Shown here piece after piece: positions 36,411 to 49,010 of a DNA stretch of 64,000 nt; position 1 is the stretch's first letter; each line of letters opens with the position of its first letter. The notes beneath the pieces were generated by a model. It saw only the letters and a program-made list of their open reading frames with translations. It was not told the origin of the DNA and ran no database searches. A program made the position numbers and the translations under genes. The stretch spans positions 15,466,785 through 15,530,784 of the forward strand of contig CM034103.1 in assembly GCA_019914945.1 (NCBI GenBank), in the 5' to 3' direction. Origin of the DNA: Typha latifolia (taxonomy: Eukaryota > Streptophyta > Magnoliopsida > Poales > Typhaceae).

Positions 36411-39400
36411 ATGAACGACACGGATGTCAGCAAGCAGATCCAGCAGATGGTGCGGTTCATCCGCCAGGAGGCAGAGGAGAAGGCCAACGAGATCTCCGTC
36501 TCCGCCGAAGAGGTTGCGTCTCCTTCTTTACATCTTTGATCGCTTCGTTTTAAAGTTCTAATCGGAATTGCGTGAGGAAACGATGAGATCAATCTACGGA
36601 GATATTTTACTCTGATCATCTTTATATGGTCATTTGCATATCATTTTGTTCACTTATTTAAACCAAATAGAACTGCGTACTTGATACTGTACGAAAACAG
36701 TTAGTGGTTCATGCTAATAATGAACTAAAATTATGAAAAGACACAATCTCCAAATATTGGACTTTTACTCTGATATGGGTATTAACTCATGTAATGTTAG
36801 GTGTAATCCATCCATGTATGTGATCTTGCATCTTGTCTGGTTAAAGAATAGGAGAAAGAAAAGCTTCTCATGTTTATGCCCAGAGAATTTGCTAACTGGG
36901 TTGTTGCTTTTAGATGTATAGACCCTAAGAGCCTATATTAAGTCTCTTAAGCAGTGGGTATTACTAGTTAATCGTCTTTGTCCATGTTCTGGTTCATAAT
37001 TTGGAAATTTGTACTGTGTTGATGCAATTTTGTGGTGTTATCTTAATTTTCTGTTTGTCTTCCTAAAGTCTTGGTTCTGTGCTTTGAGGGTTCTAGGAAT
37101 TCAACATCGAAAAGTTGCAACTCGTTGAGGCTGAAAAGAAGAAGATTAGGCAAGAGTATGAACGAAAAGAGAAGCAGGTTGAAGTTCGCCGAAAAATGTA
37201 GAGTACTGCATATTTTCTCCTCTTATCTTTCTTTTTATTCACTTTTCTGGAAAAATATATTCATAGGTACCCACTCCATGTCCACACATTAAAGCTTGTT
37301 TCCTACCAATTTAGACTGTAAGATTATGTTGGTCCATCTAAACTTTACGTATACTTATATGAAGTTATATTCCTTGTCGTAAAAAAACTTCCGCCTTAAC
37401 GGCTCCCGTCTTAGATAGAATATAATTAGGCTCCACTTTGGTTCCACCTAGGTGACTCTTTTAGGCCTCGTTCACATGTGGAATAAGGTTGAAATAGGAA
37501 TAGAATTTATATTTGTTATTATCAAAATGAGAGATTTATTCTAGAAATAACTATTCTTATATTCACTTATTCTGAAATATGGGTATAATAATTACCTTTG
37601 ATGTAATATAAAATAGAAAAAAAGTTTTATTTTTTATAAAATTATGATAGATACCCTTTAATTTGATATAAAATAGAGTGATAGAGGATAGATATTAAGA
37701 GTAAATTGGTAATTGGGTCGGTGTATAATATAAGATTTAATTTTGATAAATAATGTTTGTATTCTTGAATATGATTATTATGATGTTTAGATGTTATTCT
37801 GAAATAAGGAGTTGTATTTCATAATAAGAAAAAAAATCATCTCAGAAGTGAACATGGGCTTACCATTTCGTATCATATTTAGTATGTAAATTAATTCTAA
37901 AAATTAAAATCATTGTGTATCTTGATGATTTAATGGATTATAACAGTTCATAGCTTATTATAGTTCTTAACAAGAATCCATTAGTATATTGTTTAGATTG
38001 TAAGTATTAATTTAACTTCTTATCTACGTATTATTTATCTAATTATTAACCGTCTTGAATTATGGGCACCTGCCTAGGCACTTGCCTAGCAATTAGGCGC
38101 TACATGATCCCTAATTTGCCCGTTTACTTTCTGATTATTACTTTCTGACAGTTTTCCTTTACTTTCATCAGTGAGTATTCTATGCAGCTAAATGCTTCTC
38201 GTATAAAAGTTCTTCAAGCTCAGGATGATTTAGTTAACTCCATGAAGGAAGCTGCTGGGAAAGAACTCTTGAATGTCAGCCATGGTCACCATGAATACAA
38301 GAAACTTCTAAAAGAGCTGATTGTTCAGGTTATAGATTTTGAGCATATTATGGTCTAGTCAATGTTTTTCTTTCTGTGATACTGAGAATAACTGAGAATA
38401 ACCACACAACAAAAGGACAGAATAATCTTGCAAATCTGAAGTTCACAGAAGGGAAAATGATATGTATGATATTTTGTTCTAGCGCTGTACAAGAGTGATA
38501 TTTGCCATTGTGGTGTATAATAAGTTGTTTCTAAATGATGAAATTTTATATCTGAAATATCTTAGATTCGGGTTATTTAATTAGGTAGATCTCTGTGATT
38601 GTATCATTTATTGATGCATGTATGAGCCATATGTTAAATTTCTTTCCACTGAACGAATTTTCTCTTCTTTTGCTTTTTTCTCCAGAGCTTGCTTAGGTTG
38701 AAAGAGCCAGCTGTATTACTTCGCTGCCGCAAAGATGACCTTCACCTTGTGGAGCCAGTATTGCATTCAGCAAAGCATGAATACTCAGAGAAAGCAGCTG
38801 TTCACTCTCCTGAGATCATAGTCGACACTCATGTATATCTGCCACCTCCTCCAAGCCATAATCATGATCATGGCCTCTTTTGGTAATACATCTTCAATTT
38901 TCAATTAGTCTCAAAGGAAGGCCACACCTTTGTTTGTAGGAATAGAAAAATTATACAAAAGATCAGGGTTGTTTTAAATTAGATACAATATCGCATCCTT
39001 CAGATCAATGAATTACCTTGCTTATACAATGTTGAGCTATTTAGATACAGTGGTCTGCAAGGACACCTTCTTCTGAATAAAATACATAATTAAGTGGCAC
39101 ATCATGCTATTTCCTGCTCTCATCATCTTGGATAGTGTTTCTCAAGGGTAATATTCAAACTCCTTAATCTATTCTTTCACGTGACTTATTTCTCCACCCA
39201 AAGATCTAAATTTTTTTTATTGAGACTTTCTTCTATATATGGTGGCAAACACTTCTGCTCTATTTTTTGCACATCTTTGGTCAAGTGTTTATCTTTTACT
39301 CTAGATGCTAACCGACTGCATGTCTGCACTGAAGCTCTTCCAACCATAGGGAAAATATTGCTCTTTAATATGACAATTCAGCTTTTTTAAACTGTTTTAA

Positions 39401-40426
39401 GAGGTGTGTTCCTTCTATATTTATATCCATGCAGTCGATTTCACTGTTGACTATTTGTATATAATGCAGCTCAGGAGGCGTTGTGTTGGCTTCCCGAGAT
39501 GGGAAGATTGTCTTTGAGAACACACTTGATGCAAGACTGGATGTCGTCTTTCGCAAGAAACTGCCAGAGGTTTGTCCTATTTATGTTTACTTGATACCAT
39601 TTCTTCCTTATGCCTCTCATGGTTCTTCTGAAAACAAGGCACCAATTAGCTGAATGAGTAAGAATTTAGTCTAAATGGTTAAATACTAGATTGGCAGCTG
39701 GACATGGACTAACCGTGTGTTAACTTTATTTCCCCAGAAAGAGAAAAATTCATACACAAATATGTGCCCAAGGGTATTTTTGCTCGTTGAACAATATTGT
39801 TGCTAAAATAATATGTGAGATCTTATGAAATTATTTTCGGACATTGTTAACCCACTCTAGAGTTTCAATATGAGCTACTTCAGTGGTCGATAACAGACAA
39901 TATTAAACCAGCCACTCTGAAGAGTAAGTTTTCGTTTTAGGACTTGGAGAAAAAGATCTTAGGTCCACTCTGTTAAATTCTTGTTATCTAAATGTGAAGT
40001 TTGCATTCATGTTGCAACATTGCAGAATACTGTGCGTTTTGTAGATTTTGTGAGACATGCTAACTATAATAAATAAGAGAAGTTTTATTGGAAGAAAACT
40101 CTAGCCCTAAATTACCAAGATTTGGTCCGATCTTTGAGTTAAACATCTCTCTTGCATATTCTACTGATCCTTCATGGTTCTCTTATGGTAAGCTCAGAGC
40201 TAGTGGGATTAATTCTATGTTCCTCTTTAATTCAAATCCTGTCAAACTCGGTAGAAAAACATCACCAATAAGAAGGAACATGGACTGAAAGTATAATATG
40301 TAAGAGTATTCCAGTAATGCGTTGCTTCCATTCTCATCATTTTGGTTGTTTCCTAATATTTAGATCCATTGACTGTTTCTTTCCATGCAGATCCGGAAGC
40401 TTCTTTTTAGCCAAGTTGTTGCTTGA
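36411..40426 (+). CDS. VHA-E: V-type proton ATPase subunit E
   Basis: Exons 36411-36512, 37097-37197, 38172-38328, 38686-38882, 39470-39569 and 40391-40426; 693 nt, 230 aa, the normal plant length. Subunit E forms the peripheral stalk that ties the catalytic V1 head to the membrane V0 part of the vacuolar/endosomal proton pump. The N-terminal half is a charged helix (QIQQMVRFIRQEAEEKANEI, EAEKKKIRQEYERKEKQVEV). The central IEYSMQLNASRIKVLQAQDD is diagnostic. The C-terminal domain has CSGGVVLASRDGKIVFENTL, LDVVFRKKLPE and IRKLLFSQVVA. The last exon is only 36 nt. Intron 2 (974 bp) carries a Tourist-like MITE. A housekeeping gene, and the assignment is secure. Confidence 0.96.
37464..37859. mobile_element. 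Tourist-like MITE (396 bp) in V-ATPase E intron 2
   Basis: Imperfect terminal inverted repeats: the left end begins GGCCTCGTTCACATGTGGA and the right end, reverse complemented, begins GCCCATGTTCACTTCTGA. Both are flanked directly by TTA (37461-37463 and 37860-37862), the usual PIF/Harbinger target duplication. The interior is AT-rich and non-coding. Flanking CTAGGTG / GCCTAGGCA words suggest it may sit inside an older repeat. Confidence 0.7.
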
Positions 40427-41659
40427 TCGACAAACTTGATACTCGGATACAGCTTATTTGTTATTCTGCAGCTATAAAAGCTTATTATGTTTTGTCAATT
40501 GAGATGTTATCCAGTAAAGTCTTACTTAAATATACTTATTTATACACCAGAAACTTATTAAGTTCAATATATGTATGTCATTCACTATTAAGTAATATTC
40601 ACGACTTTCACTTTCCTGACGATATGATTGAAATGAATCGTGTAATAACCGACAAGAGTGATTGGTCTGATCAAACTGTTCCAGGATCTACAACCCAATC
40701 TTCATTTTATTATGTTACAAAAAATCATATATAATTTTGGCTTTGACTTCAAGATTTTCCTGGGTGCACTGTAGAATTAACTTATTATTGGTACAACATA
40801 TATTGATCGAGTGAATGTGGAAATAATTTTTCCTAATGTCTATTGTAACCTTTCTGGGGCATTTATTAAAGAAAAACTAAAACCACGGGCGGCTCAATGA
40901 CAAGTGGATCGGACTATTTGACACTTGGCAGCATGTTACTGGCTCAATATTATGTGCAGCAATCTAAAGTATAACCAAAAAATAATAATAATAATGCTGC
41001 CAAGTAATCGACTGCAGGGAATCTCTACAGTCGAGATCGTAGATGATCTGATCCCCGTGACGAAGACAAAAGATTCCCACTCCTGCTAGTGCTTCAAAAC
41101 TAGTAAAATCCCCGACTCGGCGATTCACGTGATATCGCCGTCGTATCTAGTGGTCTCTCGCCGCCTCTCTTCTCCTCCGCTCGGTACGTTCGTCTCCCTT
41201 CTCCCTCCTCCCCTTCTCTTCGCAATGCATCATCCCAATCCGCCCCTCTTTGGTTTGGTTTTTTACCCAAAAGTGACCCGGAAGAACTAATATTGATTCG
41301 TGAAGCAATGTTGAATCTTTGCTCAGCTCCTCTTGATTTGAGTACTTCTATGCCTCATTGGCGGAAGCTAAAAGCTCTTCTTGGGTAGATACTGTATCGC
41401 GTATTGTTCAATTTTGCACTCATTTTGGATGATACTGAGCTCCAGAACAACCTTAGCAGTATAATCTTGGTCATGATGAGGAAACTTTGGATCCAATGAT
41501 GAGGGCAAGATGTAGCGAATAAGTAGATCTTGCTGCCGATTTGAATTGGTTGAAGCCCATTCAATTTGTATCCTTTCCGTCTTTAAATGCATTCACAATC
41601 AGATTTTTTTTTTTTTTTATCATCAAGTGACATCCTTTTAAGTATTGTTCAACAGGGAA
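40427..41659. other. V-ATPase E 3' flank and cytochrome b5-like gene promoter/leader
   Basis: No coding exon recognised. A pyrimidine-rich stretch at ~41155-41220 looks like an untranslated first exon of the downstream gene (candidate donor at ~41184), with an acceptor AACAG just before 41655. Short TAA repeats lie near 40982-40994. Confidence 0.5.
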
Positions 41660-42949
41660 ATGATGGAAATTGTTGTCATTACCTTGATCTTTCTTATTGC
41701 ATTGGGAGCCCTGTTCATCATTCCAAGATCACGAAATCGAAGTACTGCCAAGACACACTTGCTTTTCCATTCTTAAACAATCTTTTGAGCAGTTTTGTAT
41801 TATATGAAACTTGTTTCTGTCCAACAGGTAAAGCAAAAGGAACACGTTCAAATGTTGATGGAAAGGTACACCACTTGAACTAGTATTTTTTTTTTTTTTT
41901 CACTTGCTTTCTTGTGTCTTTATGCTAAACATTTAATAGCATTGTAATAATTGTCGACATTCAATTTCAGCATCAATTTAAACTGTTTAATCATGCTAAA
42001 ATCAATTAAAAATTGTAGAGCATATACTTATTAAGGTGATTTTTTCTGCAATAGTGCCTGATTTAATTTCTAATTAGTTACCGTCAGCTCTGTGGAATTT
42101 TGCAATTTTGGTCCGGTATATCTGTGGCAAGTAAATCGCATATCAGGATGGTAGAAATATGAAATGCTTCTTATCTGTATTTTGTGTTGCTGATTACATA
42201 CCAATCGCATCTAAATTGGAAGTCGAGATGATAAGATGCTTCCTTATGTGAATTCTGTGTTACTGATTAATTCGTGTTTTCCTGGTCTTTAGAAGCAATC
42301 TTGCTAACAGAAGAAAGGAAAGTTTACTGCTCTTTTGTGAACTGCTCATACTTTTGATACAGATATTGAGGACTTACACTAAGGAAGAGGTCACACTACA
42401 TAGGACAAGAAAGGATTGCTGGATCATCATCAAAGGGAAGGTCGTATGACGTAGTCTGTTTTTTCTTTCTAATTATTCTGATCCAACTCAAAATAGGAAA
42501 TTTTGTTTCTATCAAAAATCAATAATTTGGTTCCAAATGCAGATATACGACGTCACTCCGTATGTGGAGGAACACCCAGGAGGCGATGCGATACTAAATA
42601 ATGCTGGAGGTGATTCAACAGAGGGCTTTTACGGGTTTGTAATTTTGACCGCTATAGAGAAATTAGAAGCATTGTTAGTTTGTTAATGGACCTAGATTAT
42701 TTGTAAGTACTCAGATTGCAACTTTGGTGGCAGCTTCTGTTCTCTTTCAGAATGGCCATTCTCTAACAAGCTTACTTATGATTTGCTTTGTTTTCTCATA
42801 CTTATGTTTTACGGTAACCTGTTGAATGTTCGATTATTCTGCTAACTGATCAATCTCCCTTTTCTGTTTCCTTAATTTGCAGGCCACAACACGCTACTCG
42901 AGTTTTCGACATCGTCGATGAGTTCTACATTGGTGATCTGAAGTCCTGA
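41660..42949 (+). CDS. Membrane-anchored cytochrome b5-like protein (CB5LP type)
   Basis: Exons 41660-41741, 41828-41865, 42363-42440, 42543-42634 and 42883-42949; 357 nt, 118 aa. An N-terminal hydrophobic anchor (residues ~3-22, IVVITLIFLIALGALFII) and a basic linker are followed by a cytochrome b5 heme domain: YTKEEVTLHRTRKDCWIIIKGKIYDVTPYVEEHPGGDAIL, AGGDSTEGFYGPQHATRVFD, DEFYIGDLKS. The two axial heme ligands are His77 (HPGGD) and His100 (QHATR). Unlike canonical cytochromes b5, whose anchor is C-terminal, the membrane segment is at the N terminus, as in Arabidopsis cytochrome b5-like protein. It probably carries electrons in endomembranes; the partner is unknown. Two ATGs in tandem at the start; I used the first. 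Confidence 0.9.
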
Positions 42950-43329
42950 TGTTGAAGCTTTCTGAATAATTGTGTTAGAATTTTATGAAATCTGTGTCAA
43001 ACTCCTTTGAACTATGATGTTAATTTTGAAAAGCAGCTTTTCTTGTATTTCTTTTCTGATTAGGCTTCTTTAAGCCCTTGTTTTTCATATCGCAGATTAA
43101 CATTTTTAGCTGTTATACATATCTTTTTTCTATTGCTGATATATGCCAGATTAAGTAAGAATGTAATGCACTAACTTCTTGTATGATTCAGCAAGGCCAT
43201 GAAAAACCTAGCTGCAATTTGATACACTTATCCAAGAAGGGGAGGAAAAGAAAAAGAAAACTAATTAAAAGAATGTACCAGTGCACGATTTGCACAAATC
43301 TAAGTAATTCCTCCAGAGACCTGGGAAAG
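42950..43329. other. Intergenic between convergent genes
   Basis: 3' UTRs of the cytochrome b5-like gene (+) and the DUF1191 gene (-). Nothing else seen. Confidence 0.7.
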
Positions 43330-44244
43330 CTACCTCATGGTGCTCTCGTTCTCAAGAACAGGCTGCGTTCTGATCATTGCTGCAGTAGGCATTCTGCTCT
43401 TCCCAATCCATACAGCCTCCAAAACCTCCCCATCTTCTGCTTCCTTCACCATCTTCTTCATTCTCCTCTTCTTTGATAAATTAAGCATTCCCATAACCAT
43501 CAAAATCAATAACAGGAATCCAAGAACTCCACCTAAAATCTCTACCACAAGAATCGTCTTACTTTTCCCTCTTTCCGCTGACGAAGAATGTTCTGAATGT
43601 TCTGAAGGCACGATGACCGTGAAGTGTCCTGTACTCGTCGATGTACAATAACTCGACGACGACGACGACGACATATCATCGACATGCATGGATCCATCTA
43701 GCCCGAACCTTACGCATTTTACCGACGAATTCAATCCTTTTCGCAATGCAACTCGAGGGAAGCTAATAGAAATTTGATCGCCCAGGGCTCTCAGATCAAG
43801 CTGCATGGCACTGCGTAAGCTTGTACTGTTTGATGTCGCATCATAGGCTAACAAACTCACAACAGGAGAAAGGAGTTGATAACCTGACACATCGTAATAA
43901 GTAGCAGATAAGTTACCCCAGCTCTGGTAGACAAGTATCAATCTCCTTACATGAGGCAATGGCAAAGTTCTTGGAGGAATATGAGCTGCACTCACATTAG
44001 CCCCCATGTTCCAAAATGTCTTGCTCCTTAGCCTCATGACCGAAGCCACCATGCCGGAAAAATTCGTGGGGAGGGGTACGTCGTAGACCTGACTGGTACG
44101 ACGACCGACCAATACATCGAAAGCACGGTCCCGAATCACAGAATCCACCGAGTTGATATTATTCAAGAAGATTTGGCCATGCGAGAAGAGAAGATTAGAG
44201 AAAAGAAGCGAACCAAGCAACCATATGGCATGTCTTATAGCCAT
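43330..44244 (-). CDS. DUF1191-family type I membrane protein
   Basis: Single exon, 304 aa, ATG at 44244. A signal peptide covers residues 1 to ~23. The extracellular domain matches the plant DUF1191 family: LVGRRTSQVYDVPLPTNFSG, MVASVMRLRSKTFW, LPHVRRLILVYQSWGNLS, YQLLSPVVSLLAYDA. Several N-glycosylation sequons (NFS, NVS, NLS, NST, NSS) lie on this side. A Ser-rich stretch and a single membrane helix (ILVVEILGGVLGFLLLILMVMGM) follow, then a basic juxtamembrane segment (SKKRRMKKMVKEAE) and a short cytoplasmic tail with VWIGKSRMPTAAMIRTQPVLE. Molecular function of the family is unknown; plasma-membrane location is likely. Confidence 0.88.
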   Translation of the reverse strand: MAIRHAIWLLGSLLFSNLLFSHGQIFLNNINSVDSVIRDRAFDVLVGRRTSQVYDVPLPTNFSGMVASVMRLRSKTFWNMGANVSAAHIPPRTLPLPHVRRLILVYQSWGNLSATYYDVSGYQLLSPVVSLLAYDATSNSTSLRSAMQLDLRALGDQISISFPRVALRKGLNSSVKCVRFGLDGSMHVDDMSSSSSSSYCTSTSTGHFTVIVPSEHSEHSSSAERGKSKTILVVEILGGVLGFLLLILMVMGMLNLSKKRRMKKMVKEAEDGEVLEAVWIGKSRMPTAAMIRTQPVLENESTMR

Positions 44245-45448
44245 TTAATCCTAACCGACGAGCTCAATCCTCTCCATCATAATGCTTTGTACGAAGAATT
44301 CTAGCTTTGTGAAAAACATATGTATATATCAAATGGTGCGTCGGTCGCGTTGGAATGACCTGTAAAAGTGGGAGCCTAAGACTGGCAAGACCAATGAGGA
44401 CGGCAGGAAAGTGCACGACGCCAACGAGGAGGGTTGTAGTACGTAGAAAGAACACGCAGAAGAAGACAAGAAACGCCTGGCTTTGGTGCAGTTTGTCTAA
44501 TTCTGACAGCGGCATAATTACAAACAGGTGGATGGTAGAATGCATGATTTCTATAATAAAGTGGGAATAGTTGGAACTTTTCTTTAATAAGAGTTGGAGC
44601 ACTATGGTTGGTTGATGCTGGATTAGGTGGGGGTTAGGTTACAGGTCGATAGCTCCTCAGGTACAGCCTAAGCAAAGCGAGCCTTGACCCAAGTTGATGA
44701 ATGTGCTCTGAAACTTATTAAGTTCTTCTTTTTTTTTAAGTAATTTCTCCTATTTCACTGGATGAGTTTTCCTTTCCCCATAATGTGGTGAAGGAGAGAA
44801 TTAAATGGTAGTTGGTCATTGACTTTAGTCTCCATATAGTTGACTCCCGCTCAGAAAGACATTCCATTTGAACTCGGTAATCAGACATAATCATAAACAC
44901 AATCTACAGTAAAGTACTTGGGATCCAGAGATCCCATGCCTCCACAACCGCAGGAATTGCTACAGCCGGGTAATTGGGAGCCAATGGTTGGTCTTCACAA
45001 CTCGACTGCAGCAAATTCCTACATTAGAAGGTCCTCTTATCGGGTCAAACTTCCTCCGGGACGTTTCTTTTGACCAAGATTCGCCTCCCTAGTGTTATAT
45101 ATATATATTAACCTCTTTAACTATTCAAAAAAACTTTAAAATATGTTTTCAGACTAAAAAAATGACATTTAAGTGTCATGATCAATTTTAAATACGTTAG
45201 GAATTATTTTACCTGTTTCTAGAGGAAAGAAAAAAAGATAAATGAAAGATACAATAATTAATTAACCATTTTTTCATTAATATCTTCATATAAAAATAGA
45301 CTATAATTGTTTTAAAAATGAATCAATTTATGCCTAGGAGAAGATGAGTATACATTGGCGTTTTCTGCTTAAATATGAATGACAAATATATGATAATATA
45401 TCCAAACCTATATTAATAGCATATAAGGAGTTATATCATCATAGAAAA

Positions 45449-45449
<1 letters not shown>

Positions 45450-45488
<39 letters not shown>
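45450..45488. repeat. (AT)n microsatellite
   Basis: About 19 AT units, followed by GAAGAAGAAG repeats. Confidence 0.95.
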
Positions 45489-45491
<3 letters not shown>

Positions 45492-45653
45492 GAAGATGAA
45501 GAAGAAGAAGAAGAAGAAAACTTATTGGTGGAGCTCCCTTCACTCCAAGCAAGAAAGGACGAAGCTCTTCCCCATCATCTTCTCTCCCTCGCATGGTGAG
45601 AAGTGAGCCCCAACAACAAACAACCATCCTTGACGGGAGATAAACTAACAAAA

Positions 45654-45681
45654 TAGGATTAGGATTAGGATTAGGATTAGA
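45654..45681. repeat. (AGGATT)n short array
   Basis: Four to five copies of a six-base unit. Not the plant telomere unit (TTTAGGG). Confidence 0.9.
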
Positions 45682-46359
45682 ATGAGAGGAGAGCAGATTA
45701 AATAGACCGGAGAATGTGTCGTAAGCCAAAATAGGAATGTAGCCGGAATTACGGTAAGGCGAATCGGGCCGGCGGTAACGTACGTTGGTGGGAATCTAAT
45801 GCTTCCATTCTCTAAAAAGATTCGATTCTGCACGCATGCTTTAATTGCATAATTAATGCCGGTGTCGACGTGTTAATTAAATATCGTTAACCTCTTCCTT
45901 GCTATACTTTTACATGCAAAAAATACGATGCGTATTAAACTGGGCCCTCGCAGTGCTGAACAGTTGAGACTCCTGGGCCGGCCCATTGAGCTTGAACAGG
46001 CCGATTAAATACCCTGTAGAAATGTAAAGACATGAAAATTACGACTAGACCCTGATCTTCTCGTTGTCAATTTTTTAATTTCTTTTCTTTTCTTTTCTTT
46101 TCTATTTTATATAAACAAAATCTCACGTTAGAAAATTCGAATAAGTGGTTATACACCGACGTGAGAAGCTCGTACCAATTTAATATCTAACAAACATTTT
46201 TCTTCTCTTTTTTTGTGACTAATATTCATCTTTTGTTTCGGAGGTCCCTACTTCAGTTTGAGACCAACCAAAATTTTATCCATAATTGATAATAAAAAAA
46301 ACTAGGATTTAACTAGTATCTATCAAAGTCAAATTATTAGTCTACAGTATATTCGGATT

Positions 46360-46620
46360 CTAAGATTACTAATTATGGATTTCGAATATATTAATTACAA
46401 ATTTCATACAAAAAAGAATATTCGAATACTTCTACGGATACTAACTTGAAATTTCATAGATAGTATTTTATAATTCTATCAAATAACTTTGAATTATGTA
46501 AATATTAATTATGAAGCCTAAAGATATTAATTATTATGAATATTATAGTTACTAATTATAAATTCTTAATACACTAACCGCATATTCTAGACATGCTAAT
46601 TGTGAATTCCAAAAATTATA
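46360..46620. repeat. Degenerate AT-rich tandem sequence
   Basis: About seven loosely spaced versions of a word like TACTAATTATGAATTTC, every ~25-40 bases. Too diverged to give a firm unit length. Confidence 0.4.
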
Positions 46621-48684
46621 TAACTAAGAAGGTAACTTAGATTTCCACACTAGGCACTCAATTTAACACCAATTACAAAATAAAATAATATATTCCATGG
46701 ACCAATCTAATTCTAAATTTCCAATTACATAGCCAAAGATTTTGATCATAGCATATTAACAAAAAATCTTAAAAGCTCTAGCTCCCAATATAAGAACCAT
46801 AGGAGAGAAAAGTTGATATAATTATGTCTTTTTAGTGTAAAAGTTGATACAATAATGTTGTGCAATATTCACAGAAACAAATGCAATCAAAGAAATAAAA
46901 AAAATAAAATGCACAAACAAATTATATCATGCCTAAGTCTAAAGATTTTTCTTTTGTTATACTCATTTGTTGTGCCAAATTTATAAAATAATTCTAACCG
47001 TTACTAGAATTATATTACAAGGGCTTTATTGTTGGCCTCTTGTTTTGAGATCTCTCATTGGATGTAGGAAATATATTCTCAAAATCAATGCAGGACGACC
47101 TTAATATATATATATTTTTTAAAAGTGATGTTGCAAATAAACAGAAATAGATATACGTGCGAAAAAATAGTATTAGTATACGATGCAAATCGTTCATAGT
47201 ATTTTATCTATTATCAATAAATTAAATTAATAATAAATTACAATTATTTATTGTATCAGTAAGGGGCCTGACTTTTTTACCTAACCTATGAATAAAGTAC
47301 TCTCTTTTTTCCTATGAATAATGTACTTGAGCTCCTAAATAGTATAGGAAAGTGAAAAATTTATCAAAAGTAAATGAAAGAGAAAAAGAAAGAAAATCTT
47401 TTGGCTTTTGGATTGGAGGAATCCATGCGATGGGACCTTTGAGTTGACCAGATAGACCTTTTACGTACACCAATATCGCTGTGTGATAAGACCATACTAT
47501 GTACCTCCTTTTTATAGGGTACGTGAAACCTTTTATATATATATATACATATATATACATATACACTATATATATAATATATATATATTAAGTTATTGCT
47601 ATCACCTCGCAAGAGACTTCTCCACAATTTTATGATATTTTATCGAATTCGATAACAAAACAAATCGTAGTTTTCATGTTAGTATGGTTGGCCGAATTGC
47701 ATTCCATTCCTTCAACATTAATGATCAATGTAAGTTATAAGATTGTTTGTTATGAGCTATCGATATATTCCAATTGACCTAGATAGTTTGCCTCGTATAT
47801 TTTCAGACCGACCTTCTTCATCGCAGCTGAATACATATATATATATATATTACATTACACTATCTATGACTTTTAAACTATCTAAAATATAATGACCATG
47901 CTGCACATTTGTCTGAAAGAATATATAACACGTATTTGTCTGACTACCACTATTATGCAGGAGTAGTTGGAGCATTTCTGAACGTAAAATTTTTCATAGA
48001 AAATTTTAAAATGGATTGACTAATATTTGTTTTTAATCTAAGATTAGTCTATAAACTCTCTATATGTAAAATAAAATTAGTCTCGAGTAAGAGAAAAGGA
48101 TTAAGAATAGCCTGTGAATTTGGGTGGAAGCTAGAAAGAATTGCAGAGGTGACTGCAAAGAAAGGCCACGAAAAAGAAAGATTGGAGACAAAACCAGCTG
48201 TAGTTTAAAGTCCCAAAACCCTTTCCAAGATACATCCAACCTCCTCTTGCATGGCTACTTGCATGTGCCCATCACTCCTCCTTGCCTTCTGGCTAATTCT
48301 AACCCTAGACTTTGCTATTTAATTGCCATAGTAAAGTTAACTGGATGGAAAGAAAAAGAAAAAAAAATAGATGAAGAGAATTAACTAACAGTTAGATTCC
48401 CAAACTTTTCCATATTGGGAACTAAAGTAGACAAAGCTTGTATGTTTCGATTACTGTTTCCTAGTATGGAAAGATTATAAAGTCGATTTATGGATTAAGT
48501 ATAGTTTTGGGCTAATAATTATTAGCTCTCTTTCTCATCTAAAAGAATGGAATGAATGAAGTACACATATTATTCTTCTCACTCATGCACTTTGCCTCTC
48601 GTGTGTGTATACATAAGAAAATTACGTATGTAATATAAAGTTTGATCAATTATGTTTTTATTTGTAGATATTAGGGGTTGTTTG

Positions 48685-49010
48685 GGTTGAAGTTCTGGAA
48701 TTATGTTTATTTTTTCGGCTCACCGGAAGCCTTTGGAAGCTAATTAAGGCTCCTTCTTTCAAGCAGTGGAGTTTGCTAATGCTAGGAGTTTTTCTAAAGT
48801 TAATTTTAAAGGTGACTCTAAGATGGTCATCATTTTATTTAATGCATCAGGATTATCATATTACAGTAGAGAAGTGATATCTCATTTTAACTTATATATT
48901 TTTTATTTATCTAAATTATAATCGAGTTGTTAATTGAGCAGCTCAAAAGAGCGGGATTAATAGTTTTTTATACCCTAAAAGGTTTAATCTCATTCCTCCA
49001 TCAGTAATCA
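48685..49010 (+). pseudogene. Decayed LINE RNase H-like fragment
   Basis: Plus-strand translation with stops gives the RNase H-like pattern of plant LINEs: AVEFANARSFSKVNFKGDSKMVIILFNASGLS, then REVISHFNLYIF, then after a frame break AAQKSGINSF and IPPSVIRILRFDF. The order and spacing match the acidic GDS strand and the ANxAAH-like end of the domain. Several stops and at least one frameshift show it is dead. Confidence 0.55.

Noticed and set aside
45654..45681. Telomere-like repeat
   Set aside because: The unit is AGGATT, not the TTTAGGG plant telomere unit, and the array has only four or five copies.
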